Positions 32,308 through 44,445 of a stretch of 64,000 nt of DNA are shown here, in pieces. Each line of letters opens with the position of its first letter. Positions within the stretch are counted from its first letter, which is position 1. Origin of the DNA: Pardosa pseudoannulata (taxonomy: Eukaryota; Arthropoda; Arachnida; Araneae; Lycosidae); NCBI GenBank assembly GCA_032207245.1, contig CM063507.1:97653174-97717173 (forward strand), written 5' to 3'. The notes beneath the pieces are model-generated. The model saw only the letters and a list, made by a program, of their open reading frames with translations, made no database searches and was not told the origin of the DNA. Both the position numbers and the translations under genes were made by a program.

Positions 32308-33830
32308 TCTTTTAATTCATTAAGTGTTTTGCCTAGTTCCTTAAGAAGAGACTGAAGAACTATTCTGGGAGGATTTATTACAGGGTTTACATTGTCCTTT
32401 AATTCAATATGATGGGTCCCCCAGGGAACTTACCCAAACCCATAAAAACACTTTTATGCTGATCAATAACATTTAATTTAGAATCAAGACCAACTGCATC
32501 AATTAATTGTATGAGATTTAAATCTTTACATGCTTTAAGTCCTAAAATAGGTTTAGCTTGACATTGACAAAGAAAAAAAAAATCTAAATTAATACATTTT
32601 TCAGTACAACTTAACACAGTTGAACCTTTAGGTTTTAATTTTTAGTTACCATATGACATCAAAACAACATCAGTTGGAGTTAATTCCTTTTTATCTTTCA
32701 AATTTAATAAGTCATAAGTTTCAGAAGGGAGTATATTTACCTGAGCTCCCATATCAATTTTGAACTCAATTTTATTGCCTGCAACTGATATTGTTTTGAG
32801 CCATTCATCTTTAACCTGATTAACTGAATTAATAGTCAAGACTGTATCAATGTACAAGCAATCTGTTTCATTACATTGTACTTAATTCACTTTACGATAA
32901 CCACTATATCTTGGTCATGAGTTTCGAGCTATTTTGGATTTACACATAGCTGCAAAGTGATTTTTCTTCTTGCACAAGTTACATATTTGTTATGAGCTGA
33001 GCACTGACCTTTCTTGTGTCTTCTTCCACAAGAATGACAGTCACTAATTACATCGTTAGCTCTTAAACTAAGAGCATTTATATCAGCACTACACTCACAT
33101 GATTTGTAATATATTGTGCACATTGAGAACTGATGGAATCAACAGTATTCATACCTGGGTTATTTATAGTTTGCATTTGCTTATGACTCATCTCACAAGC
33201 TTGAATGCTGTCAACAGCTTTTTTAAGAGTAAGATCCGGTTCTCGTAGTAATCTTTCCTGAAGGTTAGAATTGCAAATACTCAATACGATTCTGTCCCTT
33301 ATCAGGCTTGATTCTTGATCACTAAATTACAGGAAGATGCTAAGGTCTGCAGCTCTGCCAAATAGTTTTCCATACCTTGTCCTTCTTTCTAAGTGCAAGA
33401 GAAAAGCTTAAATCGTTGAAACAGTTCGTTGTGATGAGGTTGACAATACTCATCAAATTCCTTTAAGACAACATCAAATTTTGCCGCCTAACCTTCATCA
33501 AACTTAAAAGTGTTGAAGATAGTTACGCCTTCATCTCCAATCAGGTTCAGAAGAATGGCCAACATTTTTATCATTTTTCTCAGTGGCCAAGCAAGTAATT
33601 GGCCAATTTCTGTCTCCTTTTAGTCCAGTTTTGAGATACATTAAATGAATTAAAACTTAATTCACCTGGTGGTTTGAAACTCTCCATCTCTGGCACAGGC
33701 GTTGCTAGCAGTTATCCTCAAAAGGATACAACTACTGAAGTTCAACTGGATCACACTGAAGAGAACAGCATGGGTTCAAAAATATCAATCTAAATTCATC
33801 ATCCTGACACCATGTAATATCTTCTACTGA
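32308..33830 (-). pseudogene. gypsy-4 fragment: gag, protease and RT N-terminus
   Basis: The minus strand starts near ATG 33686 (MESFKPPGELSFNSF), then Gag signatures (NLQERLLREPDLTLKKAV), paired knuckles (CHSCGRRHKKGQC, then CARRKITLQLC), protease IDMGAQVNILP where the usual Thr/Ser after Asp is Met, VFMGLGKFPGG, and the first RT residues in a shifted frame. It belongs to the K02A2.6-like gypsy group. It interrupts the copy C intron: homology to copy B breaks at about 32308 and resumes at about 33900. Many frame breaks are present. It is probably an independent insertion from gypsy-2, since the copy C 5' exon region lies between them. Confidence 0.75.
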
Positions 33831-34601
33831 TAATCATAAATAATATAAACTACATGTGAACTTTATAATAGGAACTTTATTTAAATGATCTTAGTTAGAT
33901 ATATTAACATTGATAATTGCACTATGCAGCATGCACCGAATCCATGGCTGCATGTTGATGAATATCATAACAATGTGTTTTTGTCTTAGTCTATGTATTT
34001 AATGAAGGCGGAAAGGTAATTAAAATGTCCTCCACATTTTGAATTCTATTTCAGTCTTGACTATGTTCTATTTTAGAACTTATAATGAAATTAATTTCTA
34101 CTTAAAATTTGCATTATTACTGAATAAATGAAAATAAAAGGTTGCAGTTGTACAAAAATCAACTTTTTTTAGTTGATTCCTATACAAAAGTTGGTTAATA
34201 CTTTTTAAAAATATGTCACTACTTTTTAGTTTTAGTCTATATAAACAGCATTTTTAAACCTCTCACTAACTTTTGTTATTGGTAATATAATAAAAAATAA
34301 GCATTATATTTCCTCTTAAAAGCAATTAGGAAAAATTTAAACTGATATATATCTTTCTTTCTTTTACAGGTTACATTTGTTTTAGATATTTATCTACAAT
34401 TAGTACTGGAAGAGTCAACTTAATACTGAATTGATTACTGTATATAAAGGACTTGTACTTCAATGAAGAAGTTTTTAAATTGTGAAAAAATATTGAAATG
34501 GATAATGTTTTAAAAATAAAAAATATATATGGTTGCTATATGTTTAGGGCCCTCTCATAACAAAATAGAAACACATATTTAAAATCTTATTTGTTGTTGA
34601 T

Positions 34602-36030
34602 ATGGATAAAAGTGATTTAAACAATTTTATTTTATTAGATCCAAAGGAAAGTCCTTTTAAATGTAATATTTGTAACAAATCATTTTCTCAAAAATGCGAC
34701 TTAGATAAACATTCATGTTTCTATACTGCAAAAAAACCATTTGTTTGTGATGTATGTAATAAAGCATTTTCTCAGAGTTATGATTTAAAAAGACATTTTC
34801 GTTCACATACTGGTGAAAAAACCATTTTCTTGTGATCTGTGTAAGAAAGCTTTTGCTGAGAAATCTAAATTAAAGACACATATGCTGTCCCATAGTGGTG
34901 AGAAACCATATTCTTGTGATAAATGTATGAAATCATTTTCTTTTAATTCCAGCTTGAAAAGACATTTTCTTTTGCATACTGGTGAAAAACCATTTCCGTG
35001 TAATATTTGTCATAAAGCATTTTCTCAAAGTGGCAGCTTGAAAAAACATCTTCGTTTCCATACTGGTGAAAAACCGTTTTCGTGTAATATGTGTCATAAA
35101 GCATTTTCTCACAGTTCAAGCTTGAAAACACATCTTCGTTTCCATACTGGTGAAAAACCATTTTCATGCTATATATGTAAGGCAGCATTTTCTCAGAGTG
35201 GGAACTTGAAAACACATCTTCTTTCCCATACTGATGAGAAACAGTTTTCTTGTTATGTATGTATGGAAGTATTTTCTCAGAGGTCCAACTTGAAAGCACA
35301 TCTTCGTTCCCATAAAACTGAAAAACGCTTTTCATGTAATCAGTGTCAGAAATCATTTACTCAGAGTTTCAGCTTGAAAGTACATCTTCCGTTCCCATAC
35401 CGGTGAAAAACCATTTTCATGTAATATATGTCATAAAGCATTTTCTAGCAGTTCCAACTTGAAAAGACATATTCTTTCCCATACTGGTTATAATAAATTT
35501 TCTTGTAATGTATGTAAGAAACCATTTTCTGACAGTTCTATATTAAAACGTCATATTCTTTCCCATACTGGTGAGAAACCATATTCTTGTGGTGAATGTA
35601 AAAAATCATTTTCTCACAGTTACAGCTTGAAATTGCATTTTCGTTCCCATACTGGTGAAAAACCTTTTTCTTGTAATATATGTCATAAAGCATTTTCTCA
35701 GAGTTGCAACTTGAAAAAACATCTTACTACCCATACTGGTGTGAAACCATTTATTTTGTGATGTATGTAAGAAATCATTTTCTGAGAGTTCTAAGTCATC
35801 TTCGTTCCCTTACTGGTTAGAAACCATTTTCTCGCTATCTATGACAGAAAGCATATTTTTTGAATTTGAACTTAAAAGCACATCTTCATTCCCATACTGA
35901 TGAGAAATTATTTTATTGTGATATATCTAAGAAAGCATTTTCTGATAGTTCTACATTTAAAAGTCATCATCGTTCCCATACAGATGAGAAACACTTTTCT
36001 TCTGTATTTGTAATAAGCATGTGCTAAAAA
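34602..36030 (+). pseudogene. C2H2 zinc-finger gene, frameshifted (copy C)
   Basis: The start (MDKSDLNNFILLDPKES) and first degenerate finger match copy B. About 16 finger units can be followed over several frames: 34602-34835, then 34813-35406, then about 35400-35761, then scraps to 36030. Breaks are an extra A in the run before CCATTTTCTTG at about 34820, an extra base at about 35390, a change near 35755 and lost bases near 35800. Finger order and contact residues differ from copy B (for example QSGSLKK, HSSSLKT, QRSNLKA), so the copies diverged by finger turnover as well as mutation. No intact product is expected, though the internal 197-codon ORF would hold about six good fingers. Confidence 0.85.
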
Positions 36031-36215
36031 AATGTGCAAGTTCTTCATCTATGTATTCACAGTTTAAAATCTTTTGTTAGAATGTATTTAAAAAATTATT
36101 TTTGATAAAGTACAGCACATAGATCCATGATTATCAATCTGATTGCTGTAGCAGTGAATATGGTCAATAAAAGTTTTTTTTTTTTTCACACATGTCATTA
36201 TGTTTAGATTTTAGT

Positions 36216-36315
36216 NNNNNNNNNNNNNNNNNNNNNNNNNNNNNNNNNNNNNNNNNNNNNNNNNNNNNNNNNNNNNNNNNNNNNNNNNNNNNNNNNNNNN
36301 NNNNNNNNNNNNNNN
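36216..36315. other. Assembly gap, 100 N
   Basis: Exactly 100 N between the end of zinc-finger copy C and the integrase of BEL-2. The two sides are unrelated, so the gap conceals the junction. Confidence 0.99.
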
Positions 36316-37906
36316 TTATGCATTTCCACATGCATTTTTTGATTTCGTTCCTTGAGCTAAGTATCCAATAATTTTGTCTTATTGCAGATGATAACAATTG
36401 TAAACCCCCATGTAAATGCTTCTCGTGATAATGCTGTATTATTAGTCTTGTGAAATGATTGTTTTTTGGTAAAATGATAGGGTGTTTACTATCTCTAGAG
36501 ATTGCGGCGTTTTTTAACCGACCTCCCACTCTCAAAATTTTGTTCTCATCAAAAAATGGGTTGAGAGCAATAATCTTGCTTTTTGACTTCATTGGTTGTC
36601 CTGCCCTTAAGGCCTTAAATTCTTCACAGAATTCTTTCATTTGAACATTTTTTATAATCAGTTCTGAAGCCTTCTTTAGCTCCCAGGTGGATAGCATACC
36701 CGATCTCCTCTCGCGAGTTGATTTGCAATTATTTATGAACCGTAGAACATATGCTACCGTTCTCAACAGCTTGTTCAATTTACTTACAAGTGTCTGCAGA
36801 ACGGCACATCGTCGCTCATCACAGACCTGCTGCACATCAATCTCAGCACTGTAATTTTTTATATCAGGCGTAATATCAACTTCGGAAAGCCATGACGGTC
36901 TCGCAACCCACACTTTATCATTAATTAACGCCTTGGAACTTAATCCTCGTGTCAATTTATCTGCTGGATTTTCCTTTCCTTCACAAAAATACCAATTCTC
37001 TAAGTTCGTTGTTTCCTTAATTTCAATCACACGGTTTCTAACAAACTGTTCCCATTCATTAGCTACTCCCTTAATCCAGTGCAAGCAAATCTGGGAGTTA
37101 GTCCGAAAAAATATCTTTTCTTGCCTTAGTCTTGGGAAAATAGATCGTATGTAAGAGCTGAGTGTAGCTGAAATTAATGTTCCTAACAGCTCAAGTCTAG
37201 GAAGCGTAACATTCTTTAATGGTGCTAGACGAAACTTCGAAACAATAAAGCTTGTTTCACATTTTTTCCCTTTACGAAGCCTAAAATATGCTACAGCACC
37301 ATAACACTTGGGACTGGCATCGGAGAAAATGTGTACTTCCAAATTTTCCCAGCATACTTCACTAAGGTATTGCCAAAAATCCCTTAGAATTTCAACTTCC
37401 CTTAACCATTCCTGGAAACTGGATTCTGTGTCCGAAGGTACCTCTTCGTCCCATCGAACACCTCTCTGCCACATAGAGTGCATTATTAATTTAATTCGAA
37501 CTGTAAAAGGGTTCACGAGCCCTAAAGGATCAACCAGCATGCCACAAGCACCCAACATGGTGCGTTTAGTTAATTGTTTATTTTGTAATTTCCGAACCGG
37601 GGACACGTCGATTTTTAAAGTGTCCTTCACATTGTCCCAAATTAGTCCTAAAATCTTTAACAGTATTCCGGATTCTTCAGATATTTGACGACAATCAACG
37701 TTGTTAATTTTCCAAAGTTCATTTAAATCCGTGGAGTTTAAAATCCACCTACGCAAATTCATGCTGGCCTCACTAAGGACGAAAATAGTTTCCTTACTCA
37801 ATGTATAGGCATCATCCACATTGACTGTTCCTGCGATTAAGTCGTCTACATTTAGTTCCTTTAACATATTGCATGCATCGTTGTATGTTTCTTCATATTT
37901 CTTCAA
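36316..37906 (-). pseudogene. BEL-2 RT palm end, RNase H, integrase start
   Basis: The minus-strand ORF begins just after the RT core. The active-site box reads LNVDDLIAG: the Tyr of the usual YVDD is Asn. RNase H has IFSDASPKCYGAV (first Asp kept), but the WTDSQ-type motif reads FRTNSQICLHWI, replacing that Asp by Asn, then NPADKLTRG. The integrase linker follows: VGGRLKNA, HPIILPK, HYHEKHLHGGLQLL and YWILSSRNEIKKCMWKC, with the His-His and first Cys ligands. The gap cuts the catalytic core. Substituted catalytic residues in an otherwise long ORF are unusual and suggest relaxed constraint. Confidence 0.8.
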
Positions 37907-37947
37907 ATGAAGCCTTATAGTGGCTGCTAGTAAGTGAGGTGAGCATT

Positions 37948-38238
37948 TTACGCCGAATGGGACTCGACAATAACGTAAAGTTCAGGGTTATTGTGATCGA
38001 GATTGGGCCCTCTCTCATCTATTTGGACTTCTAAGAATGCCCGCTGAATATCAGCACAAAATGTGACGTTATGTACCCTAAATTTTATGATGATCTTTAA
38101 CAAATCGGGATTTAAATTAGAGCCGCTTTCTAAACAATCATTTAGTGATAAATTTTCCTTGACTTTAGAAGAAGCATCAAAAACTATTCTAACCTTCGTG
38201 GAATCCTTTTGCTCCCGTATAACTGCATGATGCGGCAA
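37948..38238 (-). pseudogene. BEL-2 reverse transcriptase N-terminal part
   Basis: The minus strand reads MPHHAVIREQKDSTKVRIVF, then DASSKVKENLSLNDCL and FCADIQRAFLEVQI, the RT fingers and the first catalytic Asp. The frame is lost after ELYVIVES, while the adjacent frame continues with VPFGVKCSPHLLAATI into the 37906 ORF. One frameshift separates it from each neighbour. Confidence 0.8.
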
Positions 38239-40021
38239 TAAAATAACCCGTTTTCACATTTTCACTCAACCCTGTATCCGCCCGTTCCACTATTCCGTCC
38301 CTCAAATGTTCCTTAATAATCTCATCATATTTCAAGTACAATTCATTGCTTTCCTGAAATCTATTATTCAAATTTCTCATACGTCGCCTCGCCATTTCAT
38401 AGTTGCTATTTAAACCCTCAATATTCTCTTTCCACAACAATCGAGTCTCATACCTTTTATTTTTATAGGTTGTATTTCGTTCCAACGCCTCTAAAATTTC
38501 TTGATCCGATTGGGTTGTTTCCGTGTCTGAATTAATTCCGATCGTTTCTAACTCCCACAATTTTTTAACTCTTTCAAAATCCAACTCGTCTCCCGAGACG
38601 ATCACGCAATTAACTCTCACCTTATTATAATCTATTTTGTAATCCTTGCCCTGTATGACGTACCCGAAAATGCTGTCCGTGGCGATCAGTTTTTTACTAA
38701 TTTTAATATTACGTTCGTCTAAAATTTCCCAGATATGATCCGAGCCTATTAATATCTGAATTCCATCAGACAAGCCGACGTCCGCTAATTGGAGCCCTCT
38801 TTCAAAGGCGACCCTTCGAACCCACTGTGAAGGAATTTTAATTTGACCCTGCTTAATGGAGTCAACAACAACGGCCGTTAATTTTACTCTCTTGTTAGGA
38901 TTGTTTACGTTACTTAACTGTATCTCAACTATGTCATGTAGCCGCTTATTCGCGGTTTTACATCCGAACGCAAAAACAAATAACTCTTTTCTGTCAATTA
39001 TTTTTAAACATAAATTTTCAGCCACTTCTTTTAACACGAAGCTATGTGTCGACCCTGTGTCAAAGAGCCCGCGCAACCTATGACCTCTACTTTTCTCTCC
39101 CCCGCACACGTTAGCATGAAAAGTTTGCAATAGAACTGCGGAATTCGAACGGTTGTTTATTTCACATAGGAGCGATTGAGAATCTTCTGGCGCCGCAGGT
39201 TTTGATTCGTCTGGTTTCGTAACTGAAGTGCTCGTTATTTCCCGTACCTCCATGTCACACAGTAAAGAATTATTATAGCCCTGGGAATTGCAGTGCTTAC
39301 ACTTTCTATCCCTGTTTGTACAGTTTCTTCTCAAGTGCTTGCCAAAGCATAAAAAACACAATCCTTGACTCATTAAAGATTTTCGCTTTTCTTTTAAATT
39401 AAGAGAGCACTCACTAGCTATATGCCTATTTGAAGAACAAAAAATACAGCCTTTCTCGCGATTGAATGAATTATTATTGAAATTACGTTTTGAATTGAAA
39501 CCGAATTTATTTCTCGGAGAATGTTTATTAGACGAGGGTAGATTTTCTTTGACCTTAGTAGCTAAAGCAGCGGCTGTTGGTTTAGACTTAAAATATTCAT
39601 TTCTCTTAAAATTTGACTGATATTTATTGTGATAGAATTGATTCCCCTTATTCCGAAAAGATTCATTTACATTATTATTGTTTGGGTTTGCTAATATTAT
39701 GGCCGTTTCTCTTATTTCTAATTCCTTACGTAAGTATTCCATTAAATCTGATATATCAAATAATTCCTTTGATTCAGGATCTCTATTATAATTCAAATTC
39801 AACTCCTCAGGTAACTTCTGCAATATTACTGGACACAGTAAATTACCGTATGTATCGGTTGCCATTTTCAAAGATTGCAACGAACGAATTTGTACTTCTA
39901 TTGCGTCGTACATTTTTCGAAGACCTGAAACATTCGAACAAGATTTTACGGAATCAACCAATAGAAGTTTGTGCATATGTGACGATATGATCACATTGGT
40001 TCTTCCGAATCTTTCTTTCAA
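38189..40021 (-). pseudogene. BEL-2 Gag C-terminus and protease
   Basis: A 610-codon minus-strand ORF. Gag helical residues come first, then three zinc-knuckle motifs near residue 190 onward (CIFCSSNRHIASEC, CFLCFGKHLRRNC, CKHC), protease GLFDTGSTHSFVL near residue 320, ILIGSDHIWEIL, and the RT linker (RYETRLLWKENIEGLNSNYE). It runs out of frame at VKTGYF, and RT continues in the 38238 frame. The start is not the true Gag start: homologous Gag sequence extends to 40588 through a break near 40100-40290. Confidence 0.8.
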
Positions 40022-40291
40022 TAACTGTACCGATGCGTCATAATTTTGCTCTGTAAGAGAAAATCCCGAAATTTTGTTTAGAGCAACTCCCCCTAAATAA
40101 GTTTTCAGATATGTAAACTTTTCATTCTTGCTCAGCCCGCCATTATTGTGTATCGCTACTTCATACGAATTCCAGAAATCAAACCACAGGCTTCAATCGC
40201 CAAAAAACTTCGTTATATCTAGCTTAGGGAGCTTCACATTTTTAGTTTCGGTTTTGGAAACGGAACTATTTTCTTTTAAGAATCTGGAAAT

Positions 40292-40588
40292 TCAACTTTT
40301 CCATTTCGTTATTCTTTCGGAATATACCTCGCTCGCGGTCACTTCTGCCTCAATTTCAGTTACCGCTAATAATTCTTCTATACTAGCGTCTAATTCCTTT
40401 AAATTAGAACCTTTCACTATCAAATGTTCTCTCAAATCGTTTAACTCGTCAAGTTTATTTTTTAATTCTAAATTTGCATCATTGAGAACAGTTTCGATTT
40501 TACCTATTATTTTCGTTGTTAGGGTTCGAATGGTTCTTCTTTTCTTTTTTAATTTCTCTAAATCCTCCATTTTAATTATGAGCTCCAT
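40292..40588 (-). pseudogene. BEL-2 Gag N-terminal coiled coil
   Basis: The minus-strand ORF MELIIKMEDLEKLKKKRR followed by a Lys/Glu/Leu-rich stretch of about 80 residues is the typical start of BEL Gag, likely a self-association helix. Reading continues toward 40021 in another frame, with KLPKLDITKFFGD-like residues visible at about 40225-40195. Confidence 0.7.
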
Positions 40589-41143
40589 CTAATTATAACA
40601 ATTAATAAGTAACGAAATAGTTACTACAATTCAATTTGGAAAGAATGAGAAAGGGCCTACCTCAATTTCCCGCGCAGAGTCCCGTCGTAATAATCCGTTT
40701 ATCACCGACAGTTAATACAATCGTTTATCTAAATTTTTCAGTTCAGTCTTATTGTCCTGTAATCCTCCAGCACATGTCACAAGTTCATCACGTCCGGGTC
40801 ATCATGGTTCGGATCTTTCCACTAGATCCTGTTGTTGTTCATTCCAATAAAAACACTGTCCAATGCCTTTTCGTATTTTAATTTAACGAAACAAAATATT
40901 TACAAACTATTTACAAAATTGTTAACTTCTGCCACATGGCAGTTAAATGTTACCATATCAGCTCGGGTCTCATGCGACCATACCTCACAGAGACCATCTT
41001 ACAACTGCCGTGCCTCACATGCAGAGCCACCTGGCGGCAACACGTCGCGGGCGAAGAGGATCAACCACATATGTTAACGGCCGAGAATTTATAACGCTCT
41101 CGCAATCCGCCAGTACAGTAATCATTTCTTCATGATAAAGGCA
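40589..41143 (-). other. BEL-2 leader and probable 5' LTR
   Basis: No ORF. TATAAAT on the minus strand near 41090 could be an LTR promoter. A TGGAGG primer-site start five bases inside a CA end near 40777 is possible, but the tRNA match was not established. LTR limits are unresolved because the partner LTR is in or beyond the gap. Confidence 0.4.
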
Positions 41144-42520
41144 TTACTTTCCTAACACATTCTTCAGAAGATCTTTTAAAACTCTGATAAGCCTTTCCCA
41201 CCAACCGCCCCACCAGCTTGCGGTTGGCGGGTTGAATTTCCAGTGAATTGAATTGGAAACTCCATGATTTTGTACTTGGTTCCAATTTAAATTCTTCAGA
41301 TAATTGGCTGCACCAACAAAATTAGTACCATTATCACTGTAGATAACTGTCGGCCTGCCTCTACGTGCTATAAATCTTCTTAAAGCCATTAGAAAAACAT
41401 ATGATGAAGCAGATGTAACCAGTTCGAAATGAATCAATCTGTAGACGGCACAAGTAAATATCAGAACCCAACATTTTTGATTACCCTTGAAAAAAGGGGT
41501 CCCGCCTTATCGATTCCTGTGATTTGGAACACTGCTGCATCACGTACGCGATCTTCTGAAAGTGGTACTGGAGCTGTTTCTAAATTCTTTGACGTAAATC
41601 TTTGGCAAGTAGTACACTTAGACAAAACCTTCCTAATGGTCTTCCTACCGTTTAATAGCCAATACTTCTCCCGGATAATATTCAAGAGGATTTGCACTCC
41701 GGCATGACAATTGTTTACATGAAGATGCAATATCAAATGTTTTACAACTTCATGCTTTGCTCGTAGACCTATAGGGCATAGAAAATCTGCATCATCTTTA
41801 CGGTAAATAATTCTAGTTTTTATGCGAATAAGACCTTCGTCATTCTTAATATCTTCAAGAGTCTTCAATTTTGTATCTTTCTCTGTAACAAAAGATTCTT
41901 GTTGTATCATCTTTATTATTCGTATTTCTGCTTCCTGAAATTCTTTTGTTGTCAATTCTTTTTGAGTAATTTCTGCAGGTACCAAACAGTTATGCATAAA
42001 ATGGAAGATCCATGCAACAAGTCTCATAATTTTCAGATAACTTGAGAAATATTTATAGTACCAATCATTTCGTGAAACCTCATATGCGTTGTTCAATAAA
42101 CAACTGGTCGTCTTTTTTTTCTTTATTAATTTTGTCATCATCAACATTAATGTATGTATTTGAACAAGGCCACTTTTCCAGAGAATTCTTCATCTATAGT
42201 GGGCCCTCCCACCATCTGGTTTTCATTAAGTAAGTAGCTTTACAACCTCTAGAAGGCAAATCTGCTGGATTCTCTTCTCCAGAGATATGTCCAACAAGAT
42301 GAAGGTTCACTGAGTTTTCTTATTTCATCAACTCTATTCTCACAAAAACAGACCAGTTTTCATCTTGCTTTATCCAACTAAGAACTGTAGTTGAATCACT
42401 CCAATAGTAGCTTTGAATCGATTTCCAACCAAGTGCTTTAATTACCGAATATGCTAATCTTGCTCCCATTAGGGCAGCTGGAAGCTCTAACCTTGGTATC
42501 GTAGCTACTTTTAATGGTGC
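41144..42520 (-). pseudogene. BEL/Pao RNase H and integrase, probably the 3' part of BEL-4
   Basis: Starting exactly at the BEL-3 LTR, the minus strand reads APLKVATIPRLELPAAL, then WSDSTTVLSWIK (RNase H), ENPADLPSRGCKA, integrase HLHVNNCHAGVQILL, KCTTCQRF, GIDKAGP (first Asp), IYSDNGTNFVGA (second Asp) and WWGGWWERLI (Glu), and is cut at VLGK by BEL-2. Frame breaks lie near 42290, 42150 and 41450. Content and orientation continue the polyprotein left off at 49620, so this is likely the other side of BEL-4 with BEL-3 between. Confidence 0.75.
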
Positions 42521-42785
42521 TGTACGTGTAGACTAGATAGAATAAGCAATGTTTCTTTTGATCCCACACTTTTATTAACACAGAAGTTAATCCAAAAATA
42601 CGGGTCGGTAAGACCGCTTAGTGAGATAACTTAAGATAGAATACATGGGTCGGCGACCGCTGGCGAGAACAACCTCGCATCATGAAACACATACACGAAC
42701 TACTATAAACAACATTTTTAAACACAAAGAAGAAAACAGCGCATGCGCAATTGCTGCGCTCGCAAATACGTAAGTGGCGTAAACA
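42521..42785 (-). repeat. 3' LTR of BEL-3
   Basis: 265 bp, minus strand TGTTTACGCC to CACGTACA. It differs from the 5' LTR (48325-48589) at only about five positions by eye, with no length change. A purine tract (AACGGGGGCCGGAA) directly precedes it on the minus strand. Confidence 0.92.
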
Positions 42786-43070
42786 TTCCGGCCCCCGTTG
42801 ATTTAACTTTTTAAATCTACATACATATGCAAAATACACTTTTTTACATGAAAATTAAACAAACAATAAAATACTCTTGATAGTACTAAACTACAGAATA
42901 ACACACAAGAATTCTAAACAGAGTAACCACTCTGAAGACATGCCCTGTTTCAATTACACACACATTGTATACATATTTCACAAGAGTCAAAATAATTTTA
43001 CCAATTCAAATATATAACATAAATGAACAAGGGAACGAATTATAATATTTCAAACGAACAAAATTGATAA

Positions 43071-44329
43071 TTATGAGATATTTACAGGTAAAATGGCCAA
43101 TTTAGTAATAGGACGTTTTATAATGCCTTGCTTTGTCTTTATCATGCAAACTCTAACTTTATTGTCTTTCCCATAAATCAATTTTTCAATTTTTCCTAAT
43201 AACCATGAGCAAGACGGAATATTGTCCTCCTTAACAATTACTATGCTATCCCTTTCAATGTTATCCTTTGAAAAGTACCACTTTGTTCGTTGTTGTAAAT
43301 GACTCAAATAGTCACGTTGCCATCGTTTTCATAAGTATTGAGTTATCTTTGTAGTGTGCTGCCAGCGGTTTAAGGTATTATCGGATAAATCCGTTAAATT
43401 TGGTTTAACTCTTGCTGTTACTGGTCTTCCGGTTAGAAAATGCGCGGGGGTAAGGGCGTCGGGTTCATTTGCATCATTAGAAAGGGGTGTGATGGGACGT
43501 TAATGGGAGTTTAAAATACCTTCGATTTGGGAAGTGATAGTAAGAAATTCTTCATAGGCAAATTTTAAGTTACCGACAACTTTTTTAAGGTGAAATTTGA
43601 ATGATTTTACCCCGCTTCCCAAAGCCCACCAAAATGTGGAGCTCTGGGAGGGATAAATTTCCAATTAATTCTTTCTGTCACTAAGTACCTTGCAAGAGAG
43701 TCATCGGGATATTTTACCATGTTGTGCAATCGCTTAAGCTCATTGTTCGCGCCTATAAAATTACGAGCATTATCTGTATACAAGGTAGCACATTTTCCGC
43801 GCCTTGACATGAATCTTTTTAATGTCGCTATGAAAGAATCCGATGACAAGTCAGTCACAATTTCTAAGTGCACAGCCCGCGTTGCGAAACAAACGAAAAT
43901 CGCTACATAAATTTTATGCAGTTGACCTTTTCTTTGGGTTTTGTACTTTATGAAAAAAGGTCCACAGAAGTCAACACCGGTATGGATAAATGGGAACGAT
44001 GGGTTTATCATGTGCTCAGGCAAATCTCCCATAGTTTGTTCTAAGAAGAGTGGCTTGTTTTTCACACAAATAACACATTCATGAGATATTTTTCTGGCAA
44101 GATTGCGTCCTCCAATGGGCCAAAAACCTTGCCTGACGCAATGCAAAAGAGATTGCGGTCCTACATGACAATAGCGAATGTGATGATCTAACATAATCAA
44201 ATATGTTAATCTGTGACCCTTGGGTAACACGATAGGATGGTTTGTACCATATGACAAATTTGCTTTGCGCAACCTACCACCTACCCGAATTACTTCACAC
44301 TCATCTATGAAAGGGCACAAAAATTTCAA
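43071..44329 (-). pseudogene. BEL-3 integrase, interrupted
   Basis: From 44329 the minus strand shows VGGRLRKANLSYGTNHPIV, zinc ligands (H, H, then CVICVKNKP), HTGVDFCGPFF (first Asp), LYTDNARNFIGA (second Asp) and PHFGGLWEAG (Glu), then a stop at 43607. The remainder is found in broken frames, ending with the C-terminal piece at 43307-43071 (SHLQQRTKWYFSKDNIERD, KVRVCMIKTKQGIIKRPITK). Asp-Asp-Glu are all present but lie upstream of the stop, so the protein would lack its C-terminal domain. Confidence 0.85.
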
Positions 44330-44445
44330 TTCACTATTTTTTGTTACCTCATTTCCTTTACTTAAATTACTAAAGTCTTCGGAAAGACTGTCCTTCTGTA
44401 CAATAGAAATTAACTTTAATTCATTTCGTCTGACCTCCTCAACAG

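Larger units (their letters stand above)
31065..34369 (+). other. Predicted intron of copy C
   Basis: AT-rich intron, collinear with that of copy B except for the gypsy fragment. The 3' splice site is CTTTTACAG ending at 34369. Confidence 0.5.
29780..36215 (+). repeat. Zinc-finger locus duplication, copy C
   Basis: Direct repeat of copy B and inverted repeat of copy A. It is expanded by a hAT element and a gypsy fragment and ends at the assembly gap. Homology to B continues past the fingers (CATAGATCCATGATTATC, then GATTGCTGTAGCAGT) to the last base before the Ns. Confidence 0.85.
36316..41143 (-). mobile_element. BEL/Pao element BEL-2, 3' end lost in gap
   Basis: Minus-strand order is LTR/leader, gag, knuckles, protease, reverse transcriptase, RNase H and the integrase zinc region, cut by the gap. 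Beyond 41143 a different BEL integrase is interrupted in mid-domain, so BEL-2 probably inserted there. Frame breaks and changed catalytic residues make it inactive. Confidence 0.8.
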
